Source: Chlorobiaceae bacterium
GTDB lineage: Bacteria; Bacteroidota; Chlorobiia; Chlorobiales; Chlorobiaceae
NCBI GenBank assembly: GCA_013335115.1
Contig: JAAXWQ010000013.1
Coordinates: forward strand, 1 to 45,533
Direction: 5' to 3'
DNA: 45,533 bases
In this document: in pieces, positions 39,311 through 44,823 of the stretch
How positions within the stretch are numbered: position 1 is the stretch's first letter
How the letters are laid out: every line of letters starts with the position of its first letter
Made by a program: the position numbers and the translations under genes
The notes under the pieces: model-generated
What the model was told of the DNA's origin: nothing
The model's input: only the letters and a program-made list of their open reading frames with translations
The model's database searches: none

Positions 39311-39330
39311 GCCCCGTATCTGGCCGGGGC
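39311..39330 (-). other. Leader hairpin before the clamp-like gene
   Basis: GCCCCG (minus strand 39330-39325) pairs with CGGGGC (39316-39311) around an 8-nt loop. It lies 31 bases before the start codon. The stem and the adjoining GGC are shared with the hairpin at 34762-34781, with different loops, so this may be a common leader element. Confidence 0.5.
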
Positions 39331-39342
39331 CACGCCTGACGG

Positions 39343-39708
39343 TCACTTCACAGCCCTGAGCGTCGTATCTCCACCCTCAGGGAACATGTCCTCCTGAAGG
39401 TCTTCAGTCGTCGCCGGGCGAGAGTTTACGACCTCGCCGGTGTCCTGCCTGACAGTGTAGACCTTGCGGGCGTCGTGGTCGGTGGTGTCGCACACCTCAA
39501 CGTCGCGGACCTCGGTTTTTGCCTTGATCGCGTCGGCAAGCTTCAGGGCCGCGACACGCCTCGCGTCGATCTTCGCCTTGTAGTCCGCCTGGCTTTCCTT
39601 CTTTTCGAATTCAAGGTCGTCGACCTCTTTAGTCAGGCGGGCGAGCTCGTCGCCCCTATACCTGAGTTCATCATCGGTGAGCTTCACCGGGAGTTGCATT
39701 GTCCGCAT
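39343..39708 (-). CDS. Hypothetical early protein with coiled coil
   Basis: A 121-residue protein. Residues 10-65 form a charged coiled coil (DELARLTKEVDDLEFEKKES, DARRVAALKLADAIKAKTEV). The second half has VRQDTGEVVNSRPATTEDLQ and a C-terminal DMFPEGG. Proteins of this layout stand near SSB and Sak genes in many phages, role unknown. Confidence 0.6.
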   Translation of the reverse strand: MRTMQLPVKLTDDELRYRGDELARLTKEVDDLEFEKKESQADYKAKIDARRVAALKLADAIKAKTEVRDVEVCDTTDHDARKVYTVRQDTGEVVNSRPATTEDLQEDMFPEGGDTTLRAVK

Positions 39709-39735
39709 GATCGTTTCTGTTTTGAGTTGATGAAG

Positions 39736-40485
39736 TTACTTCGCAGCCCATCCGGGGACGACGCCTGTCACCGGAGCCGCCTGGGCCGGTTGCGCTGCTG
39801 CTGCCGGCTGCCCCGCGGGCGCGCCGAATCCGCCGAATCCGCCAGGCCCCGCAGGAGTAGCTGTCGGCTTCGCGGTCGCTGGCGCGCCGAATACCGGGAG
39901 CCCTCCGGGCGCTCCTGATGGGGCGCCTGGGCCCGCAGGCTTCGTTGACGGGTCAGGAATCGCCGGGAGCGGCTTGTCGGTAATGACCTCGCCGATGGCA
40001 TACTCGGGCATGTCTGGAGTGATAATCTTCGCGATCGAGTTGTTCACGTAATGGTTTCCGTCCTTGCTTGACTGCTCGACCACACACTTCACTTTCGCCA
40101 GAAAAACCATTCCGTTGAAATCCGCCCAGTCTGACAGTTGGCGACCTGCGGCAGCCTGCGGGCTTGCGTCGTCAGCCCTGACGTTCCGGGCGCTCTCGAT
40201 GATGGCGCGCAGGGTGCTCATGCTCTGGTTCGAGTTTGGCTGGCCTTTCCGGTTTGTCCCGGTCATGGTGAAGTTCTCGTAAATCTTCCGGCCCGAGTGG
40301 TTAACAGGCTCAAACTCGCAGTCGAGAAATTCGTTTCCGGACGTAGCCCTTGTCATCCACGGGCTTTGAGTGCCTTCCTTCCCGGACTTTGGCGGCCTGA
40401 TGGTCATCTTAAAAGCGATGATCGAATCAGGCGGGAATGCGCCAGAAAATTCTTTCTGCGGTTCAGCTTCGTTGAAATTCAACAT
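39736..40485 (-). CDS. Single-strand DNA-binding-like protein
   Basis: A 249-residue protein. Residues 1-165 form a compact domain (IIAFKMTIRPPKSGKEG, FLDCEFEPVNHSGRKIYENF, FNGMVFLAKVKCVVEQSS, NHYVNNSIAKIITPD) like DUF669-type phage SSBs. The last 80 residues are Gly/Pro/Ala-rich and disordered, ending VVPGWAAK, like the tails of bacterial SSBs, though without the usual acidic DIPF end. It lies directly downstream of the Sak4-like ATPase, as in phage recombination modules. Confidence 0.72.
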   Translation of the reverse strand: MLNFNEAEPQKEFSGAFPPDSIIAFKMTIRPPKSGKEGTQSPWMTRATSGNEFLDCEFEPVNHSGRKIYENFTMTGTNRKGQPNSNQSMSTLRAIIESARNVRADDASPQAAAGRQLSDWADFNGMVFLAKVKCVVEQSSKDGNHYVNNSIAKIITPDMPEYAIGEVITDKPLPAIPDPSTKPAGPGAPSGAPGGLPVFGAPATAKPTATPAGPGGFGGFGAPAGQPAAAAQPAQAAPVTGVVPGWAAK

Positions 40486-40488
40486 GGG

Positions 40489-41304
40489 TTATTTCTCCTT
40501 GGTTTTGGTTGCGGTTGCGGTCGTGGTTACTGGAATCGGCGAGATGTAGCGGCCCCCGGTCGCGGCCTCGAGCTGCTGGTGGAAGGCGGCGAAAGTTTTG
40601 TCCTTCCCGATCAGGATCTCATCAGGCAGCGGCCAGCGGCTTTTCGCTCGCCATGCCGGACGCTCGGCGGTGTAAATCATGCGGTCGCCGGTTCCAACGC
40701 CGCGGGTGCGTTCCTCATTGATGCCTGTCTTGGTCTTGACGATGTTGACCTTGTAGTTCAAGAAGAGCACGAGGTCGGCCCATTCCTGCCAGAGAGCGAA
40801 GGCCCGCTTCTGCATCTTGATCTGATAGGTGTCGTAGCTGTCGCTGTCGGGCGGCGTGATCGTCTTTACCTCGCTGTGCGCCAGAACGATAACGTCCATG
40901 CCCTTGTTATGCCTCAGGCTATCGAGCCCGGTCATGATGTACTGCCACCAGCGATCTACCTCGATATAGCCCTTGCCGTACCCGAAGGACTCGATAGACT
41001 CCTTGCCGTGGTGTTCGCAGCAGGCCTGCCACAGAAGCGGCTCAAGCCAGTCGAGCGTGTCGACAATTAGTGTTTTGTACTGGTGATCTCCGTGCAGCGC
41101 CTGGATGGCGTTCACGACGTCCAGGTAAGTGGTCGAAAGCGGGAACGCCGGGATATCGAGAGCAGCGCTGCCGTCCTCAATCTGGATCATCACCGGGTTT
41201 TTGAATGTCGCGGCGAAGGTGTTCTTGCCGATACCCTGAACGCCATAGACGAGGGCCTTTATCGGTTTCCACACCGCGTTCGCGGGTCTGATTTGGTCGA
41301 GCAT
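40489..41304 (-). CDS. Sak4-like RecA-fold ATPase (recombinase)
   Basis: A 271-residue protein of the AAA_24/Sak4 type. Walker A reads KALVYGVQGIGKNTFAA, with Asn where Thr or Ser usually follows GK. Walker B is YKTLIVDTLDWLEPLL, and MDVIVLAHSEVKTITPPD is the sensor region. These ATPases anneal or exchange single strands with a partner SSB. It lies with an SSB-like protein, RusA and a Cas4-like nuclease, a complete-looking phage recombination set. Confidence 0.85.
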   Translation of the reverse strand: MLDQIRPANAVWKPIKALVYGVQGIGKNTFAATFKNPVMIQIEDGSAALDIPAFPLSTTYLDVVNAIQALHGDHQYKTLIVDTLDWLEPLLWQACCEHHGKESIESFGYGKGYIEVDRWWQYIMTGLDSLRHNKGMDVIVLAHSEVKTITPPDSDSYDTYQIKMQKRAFALWQEWADLVLFLNYKVNIVKTKTGINEERTRGVGTGDRMIYTAERPAWRAKSRWPLPDEILIGKDKTFAAFHQQLEAATGGRYISPIPVTTTATATKTKEK

Positions 41305-41326
41305 GTTGGTTTGTCTCCTTGGTTGG

Positions 41327-41782
41327 TTATTCGAAGGTCTCGAATTTGATCGACGGTTTGCCCGGCTTCACGGTGCGCGCCTCGTCGAAGATGTTGCGGA
41401 CCGGCTTCGGGAATTCGGAGTACTGCTTTTCGGGCACGTCGAACTTCTGGCGCATATAGGTCAGCGGGTTGTCTCCTGCGATCATGATCCGGTCGTAAAT
41501 TGCGGCCAACTTCTCCTGGTCCCACGTAATGGTTTTCGCGATCGTCTCCGAAACCTTCACCCCGTCGACGTTCATGTGAACCACGCCAAACTCTTTCCCC
41601 TGCATGGCCCGGAGTTCATGCAGGCGCTGATTGACCATCTGATCAATCTGCCTTTGGATATCCATGACGGCCTCACAGAACGGCTGCATCACCGCCTCCA
41701 TATGCGCGCGGATCGGCGCAATGGCTTCATCCATCGCGGCCTGCGTTTCGGCCTTCTTGGCCAGTAATTCTTTCAGGTTCAT
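41327..41782 (-). CDS. Hypothetical early helical protein
   Basis: A 151-residue protein. The first 80 residues are helical (MNLKELLAKKAETQAAMDEA, AVMDIQRQIDQMVNQRLHEL). The rest includes KTITWDQEKLAAIYDRIMIA and FPKPVRNIFDEARTVKPGK. This kind of protein commonly accompanies Sak4 ATPases in phage genomes. Function unknown. A Shine-Dalgarno-like GGAG precedes the start. Confidence 0.62.
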   Translation of the reverse strand: MNLKELLAKKAETQAAMDEAIAPIRAHMEAVMQPFCEAVMDIQRQIDQMVNQRLHELRAMQGKEFGVVHMNVDGVKVSETIAKTITWDQEKLAAIYDRIMIAGDNPLTYMRQKFDVPEKQYSEFPKPVRNIFDEARTVKPGKPSIKFETFE

Positions 41783-41786
41783 GTGT

Positions 41787-42245
41787 TCAGTTCTCCGTTT
41801 GGTTGTTGATAAGTTGTTTGATCTCGATCAATACCCCAGGCTGCTCGCCGTAGACCTTCAGCGCCCCAACGATCCGTGAGACCTGTGAGTCGTCTTTCCA
41901 CGCAATCCCCGTCAAGGCGTCCAAGACGCAGCGTTGCAGCTTGTCAAGGTCCGGCTTGCTCGTGTGGTAGAGTGGGACCACGTCTCGCAGCACTCCGGCG
42001 TTCTTCCCGGTCCCGAAGTGGCCCTTCAGGCGCGGCATCACAAATTCCATCTTGATGCTCACTGGCCCATCGTTCACAATCCGGACACCGTTTTGCTGCG
42101 CCGTGTAGGCGATGGAGGACGCCCAGGGCTTCTGCTTGTCGGCGTTGTCCTGGCGGGTGATGACTTTCCCCGTCTTGTTGTGAAGGAAGGCGCGAGCGCT
42201 GCCTTTCGGAACCGGGATACCGGCGACGAAAAAGACTACGCTCAC
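41787..42245 (-). CDS. RusA-like Holliday junction resolvase
   Basis: A 152-residue RusA family protein: VFFVAGIPVPKGSARAFLH at the start, YHTSKPDLDKLQRCVLDALT followed by GIAWKDDSQVSRIVGALKVY. The Asp residues in KPDLDKL and WKDDSQV are the metal-binding catalytic residues. It cuts four-way junctions formed in recombination. It overlaps the Cro-like gene by four bases. Confidence 0.93.
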   Translation of the reverse strand: MSVVFFVAGIPVPKGSARAFLHNKTGKVITRQDNADKQKPWASSIAYTAQQNGVRIVNDGPVSIKMEFVMPRLKGHFGTGKNAGVLRDVVPLYHTSKPDLDKLQRCVLDALTGIAWKDDSQVSRIVGALKVYGEQPGVLIEIKQLINNQTEN

Positions 42246-42460
42246 TGCTCACCCCCGTCCTCTTCGACAATAAAGTCGATTCCAGCCAGCCAGCGGTTCA
42301 TCTCGACCTTCTCGCCGAGTACGGCATCGCTGACAGCTTCCAGTCTCGCCGCAAGCCGAAGGGTGCAGGTACGCCGCCCCTTCAGGATGTCGTTCATGTA
42401 AGAAGGAGAAACCCCGACCTTTTCGGCAAGCTCCTTCTGTTTTCCGTGTCCAATAATCAT
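42242..42460 (-). CDS. Cro-like HTH regulator
   Basis: A 72-residue protein with an XRE-type HTH: KQKELAEKVGVSPSYMNDIL followed by KGRRTCTLRLAARLEAV. Its recognition helix (SPSYMNDILKGRR) is nearly the same as that of the divergent repressor-like protein (SPQYINDMIAGRK), as in CI/Cro pairs that share operators. It is the first gene of the early leftward operon. A leader of about 60 nt from the proposed promoter is expected. Confidence 0.8.
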   Translation of the reverse strand: MIIGHGKQKELAEKVGVSPSYMNDILKGRRTCTLRLAARLEAVSDAVLGEKVEMNRWLAGIDFIVEEDGGEQ

Positions 42461-42629
42461 TTGCTTGACTCCGTGTTAAATTCGCGATATGGTGAACTTG
42501 CATTACAATAATACGCAATTCAGGGAATTTTCTAAACGAATTTTTCTATTGCGTCAACTTTTTTTTGAGCATAAAGAATCGAATTTTTTCGGTAGTAGAT
42601 ACTAAAGTACTTCTGGGGAGGTTTTTTCG
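42461..42629. promoter_or_regulatory. Divergent early/lysogeny promoter-operator region
   Basis: This AT-rich gap separates the Cro-like and repressor-like genes. A leftward promoter candidate is TTGACG (minus, 42557-42552), 17 nt, TAGAAA (42534-42529). A rightward candidate is TTGCGT (42549-42554), 17 nt, TAAAGA (42572-42577). ACGCAAT (42513-42519) and ATTGCGT (42548-42554) form a 7-bp inverted pair, and GAATTTT occurs three times (near 42525, 42538, 42580). These are probable operators. GGGGAGG near 42615 is the repressor ribosome site. Confidence 0.6.
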
Positions 42630-43115
42630 ATGGTTATCAGTTCTGCCCGTTGCTTCAGTGCCGCGGTAGGGCGAATAATCAAGAGCTACCCGAGAGGGTG
42701 CCAACGGACGCTCGCCGAAAAGATTCGGATCAGCCCGCAGTACATCAACGATATGATCGCCGGGCGGAAGATGTGGCCGGACGAGCACAAGGACTCGATC
42801 GCGCAGAGTATCGGGTTCTCTGTGTCCGAGCTTCTCCAGATTGGCCAGGTCATCATCGAGACCGGGCAGTTCTTCCCGTATATAAAGGATGTGGCCGCGC
42901 TGACCCCGCACTCGGAGGATCGGGCAGATTGGATCATGCGGAGGGCTGGCCGGGACGAGGGGCTCGGTGACGTACGGTTTCTCGTGAGCGCGGCGGTCAA
43001 GATATGGTCGTACGGGCTGATAGAAGCATATCTGGTAGGGAAAGAGACTGATGCGGAGCTATACGAGCGGACCAGGTTGATCTGCCGGAGAATTCTGAAC
43101 AAGGATAATCGTTGA
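42630..43115 (+). CDS. Repressor-like HTH protein (CI analogue)
   Basis: A 161-residue protein. An XRE HTH lies near residues 25-60 (QRTLAEKIRISPQYINDMIA). The rest has no Ser-Lys autoprotease (LexA-type) motif, so it is not a classical RecA-cleaved repressor; induction may need another signal. The middle (FSVSELLQIGQVIIETGQFF) and C-terminal part are helical. It faces the Cro-like gene across the operator region and precedes the excisionase-like gene. A strong ribosome site (GGGGAGG) is present. Confidence 0.78.
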   Translation: MVISSARCFSAAVGRIIKSYPRGCQRTLAEKIRISPQYINDMIAGRKMWPDEHKDSIAQSIGFSVSELLQIGQVIIETGQFFPYIKDVAALTPHSEDRADWIMRRAGRDEGLGDVRFLVSAAVKIWSYGLIEAYLVGKETDAELYERTRLICRRILNKDNR

Positions 43116-43157
43116 CATGCTTCTCGGTATGGCGTACATCGAGCGGTCATGTACGCC
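43112..43157 (+). promoter_or_regulatory. Putative excisionase/integrase promoter with overlapping dyad
   Basis: A consensus -35 TTGACA (43112-43117) overlaps the repressor stop codon; 17 nt on is TACATC (43135-43140), a poor -10. GGCGTACAT (43131-43139) and ATGTACGCC (43149-43157) form a perfect 9-bp inverted repeat with a 9-nt spacer that covers the -10 and the excisionase start codon at 43149. The dyad could be an autoregulatory operator or an RNA hairpin hiding the start. Confidence 0.5.
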
Positions 43158-43427
43158 AGCATCCGGACAGTTTGCAAACAGTGGGACGTGTCGCGCTCTA
43201 CCGTTATCCGATGGATTTCGGCGGGGCACGTCCAGGCAGTCCGGCTCCCTGGCGGTCAGTGGCGGGTTGACGTCTCATCGCTGGATGCCTGGAAGTCGCC
43301 GGACGGAAGGGTGAGCGAGATATGGGCATCCGTAAGCCGTACCGAGTCGAGGGAAAGCCGTACTGGCACGTTGACATTGATCGAAAGCGGCGGTCGCTCA
43401 AGACGGCAGACTTCCGGGAAGCGATGA
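43149..43427 (+). CDS. Excisionase-like winged-HTH protein
   Basis: A 92-residue protein: TVCKQWDVSRSTVIRWISAG followed by HVQAVRLPGGQWRVD is the MerR/excisionase (HTH_17) DNA-binding domain. The last 35 residues (VSRTESRESRTGTLTLIES) are read from the same DNA as the start of the integrase, a 106-base overlap in another frame, as seen for xis-int pairs. The start codon lies within a 9-bp inverted repeat and close to the predicted transcription start, so it may be translated from a nearly leaderless RNA. Confidence 0.72.
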   Translation: MYASIRTVCKQWDVSRSTVIRWISAGHVQAVRLPGGQWRVDVSSLDAWKSPDGRVSEIWASVSRTESRESRTGTLTLIESGGRSRRQTSGKR

Positions 43428-44335
43428 AGATGTACGGCGACCTCAAGCGCCGGTATCACCTGCAGCAGATGGAACCACCCACCGAAGAAATCCCCTCACT
43501 GCACACATTTACATCGGCCTATCTTGATTGGGTGAAGGAAACCCGATCCATCTACACCTGGCGATCATACCGAACGTCACTCCGAAAGTTGGAGACGATC
43601 GGGGATGTCCCGCTCGACAAGGTGACGACGGAACGGATCGACAAACTGGCCGCGAAGGAACTGAAGGCCGGAGTGTCAGCGATCAGTGTGAATACAATGC
43701 TCCGGCAGGTGAAGGCCGCTATGACAAAGGCGTTCGAATGGCATGGCGTCAAGCGTCCAAAGATCACGTTCCTGCCCGTCACAGCCCGCACCCCGTCCGT
43801 TGTGTCGGTTGATAAGTCCGAGGCTGTCCTGCGGGCTGCTGAGCCCCGTATTCGCGAAATGATACTTGCTTACTTGGTCACCGGCCGGAGACGGCAGGAA
43901 CTCCTGCGGTTGACATGGGAGGATATTGACCTGGCCGGTCATCGGTACTTTGTCCGGCAGACGAAAGCGCACCTCTCAGGGTGGTTCCCGATGCAGTCCA
44001 CGTTTGAAGAGATTTTGAAGGCAAGACCGGAAGAGGATCGGGATGGGGCGGTGTTTGGCGGGTTGCACCCGGACACGGTCACCCACTACATCGGGAAGCT
44101 GCTCAAGGCGGCAGGGACGAAGGCCAGGCTCCATGACCTCCGGCACACCTTCGCAACCGCGTACCTCGAGAACGGCGGCAGCATCCAAGCCCTTCGCAGG
44201 CTGCTCGGGCATCAGCAACTTTCGACCACTCAAATCTATGAGCACCTGGCCGAAACCCACCTCGCCGAAGAGCTGAAACGCGTACCCTTTGCGTACCCTT
44301 CAGAAGAAACCCGCGCCCAGCCTACACTTACCTAA
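43322..44335 (+). CDS. int: Tyrosine-family phage integrase
   Basis: A 337-residue integrase. The N-terminal arm-binding domain has YRVEGKPYWHVDIDRKRRSL. A core-binding SAM-like domain follows (FTSAYLDWVKETRSIYTWRS). The catalytic domain has TGRRRQELLRLTWEDIDLAG (Arg I), LHDLRHTFATAYLENGG (His-x-x-Arg), RRLLGHQQLSTTQIYEHL (His and nucleophile Tyr). All catalytic residues are present. It ends just before the attP core, the usual place. Confidence 0.95.
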   Translation: MGIRKPYRVEGKPYWHVDIDRKRRSLKTADFREAMKMYGDLKRRYHLQQMEPPTEEIPSLHTFTSAYLDWVKETRSIYTWRSYRTSLRKLETIGDVPLDKVTTERIDKLAAKELKAGVSAISVNTMLRQVKAAMTKAFEWHGVKRPKITFLPVTARTPSVVSVDKSEAVLRAAEPRIREMILAYLVTGRRRQELLRLTWEDIDLAGHRYFVRQTKAHLSGWFPMQSTFEEILKARPEEDRDGAVFGGLHPDTVTHYIGKLLKAAGTKARLHDLRHTFATAYLENGGSIQALRRLLGHQQLSTTQIYEHLAETHLAEELKRVPFAYPSEETRAQPTLT

Positions 44336-44337
44336 TT

Positions 44338-44384
44338 ACTCTTAATCATTAGGTTCGCGGTTCGATTCCGCGGCAGCCCACCAG
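44338..44384 (+). other. attP: attP core: 3' half of a tRNA-Lys(CTT) gene
   Basis: From 44339 the plus strand carries the anticodon loop CTCTTAA (anticodon CTT), stem half TCATT, variable loop AGGTT, the perfect T-arm CGCGG-TTCGATT-CCGCG, acceptor half GCAGCCC, then A and CCA at 44381-44383. The 5' half is absent: the bases before the loop (AATTA) differ at one position from the expected AATGA. This is the form expected when a phage integrates at a tRNA gene and restores its 3' end. Confidence 0.9.
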
Positions 44385-44391
44385 AAAAACG

Positions 44392-44427
44392 AAGCCCGGC
44401 GGGACGTTACAGTCTGCCGGGCTTTTT
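44392..44427 (+). terminator. Rho-independent terminator next to attP
   Basis: AAGCCCGGC (44392-44400) pairs with GCCGGGCTT (44416-44424) across a 15-nt loop, and five T residues end it (44423-44427). It serves the integrase transcript and could have come with the host tRNA gene. On the minus strand the hairpin is followed by CGTTTTT, so it may also stop leftward RNA from the RtcB operon. Confidence 0.88.
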
Positions 44428-44470
44428 CATTCTTGGTCAAGTCGGTGCAAAAGGTACGCAAATGCGTACC

Positions 44471-44608
44471 CTATTTTCGAGCACGCTTCCGCTTTCGCGG
44501 CTTTGTCCGCTTCATCCTGATCGTCAGGTAGAACGGCGTTGATGGACCAGGCAGGATGAAGTGCTCAATCGTGTTACACCAGAACGAGAAAATCGGCCAG
44601 TTGAACAT
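44471..44608 (-). CDS. Very small basic protein
   Basis: A 45-residue protein, MFNWPIFSFWCNTIEHFILP at the start and RMKRTKPRKRKRARK at the end: an aromatic, possibly membrane-touching N-terminus and a strongly basic C-terminus. A good ribosome site (GGAGGA) precedes the ATG, and the start overlaps the upstream stop by one base (TGATG). Function unknown. It is the last gene before attP. Confidence 0.55.
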   Translation of the reverse strand: MFNWPIFSFWCNTIEHFILPGPSTPFYLTIRMKRTKPRKRKRARK

Positions 44609-44823
44609 CAGTCCTCCTTTTCTTTGTAGGTGATCACGATCTTGACCTTCAGGATCGTTTCCCATCTTGCGAAAATGTCAAAAAGCAACACGTACAACAC
44701 TCCGTTTCTGAACGGCTTCCATGCCGGGTGCATGTGGCTTCCAGATTCGTTTATTCTGGCGTTGAAGATTTGGGAGCCTTTGCAGACCGGTTCGATCAGG
44801 AATTCGGCTTTGTTCAGCTTCAT
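44608..44823 (-). CDS. Small hypothetical protein after RtcB-like gene
   Basis: A 71-residue protein starting MKLNKAEFLIEPVCKGSQIF, ending in a Lys-rich segment. It overlaps the RtcB-like stop as ATGA, so it is translationally coupled to it. It does not resemble the missing RtcB C-terminal half (no HRKGAT, PGS or SHGAGR motif). A partner of the ligase is possible from context only. Confidence 0.55.
   Translation of the reverse strand: MKLNKAEFLIEPVCKGSQIFNARINESGSHMHPAWKPFRNGVLYVLLFDIFARWETILKVKIVITYKEKED

Larger units (their letters stand above)
44280..44473. repeat. Clustered GCGTACC repeats flanking attP (candidate integrase arm sites)
   Basis: GCGTACCCTT occurs as a direct pair at 44280-44289 and 44291-44300 on the left of the core, inside the integrase 3' end. 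On the right GGTACGC (44453-44459) and GCGTACC (44464-44470) form a perfect inverted pair with a 4-nt spacer. The layout, repeated short motifs on both sides of a core, fits integrase arm-type sites. Confidence 0.6.

Noticed and set aside
44339-44383. Functional phage tRNA-Lys gene
   Set aside because: Only the part from the anticodon loop to CCA is present; it is the attP core.
44608-44823. Second half of a split RtcB
   Set aside because: The 71-residue product lacks HRKGAT, PGS and SHGAGR motifs and is too short.
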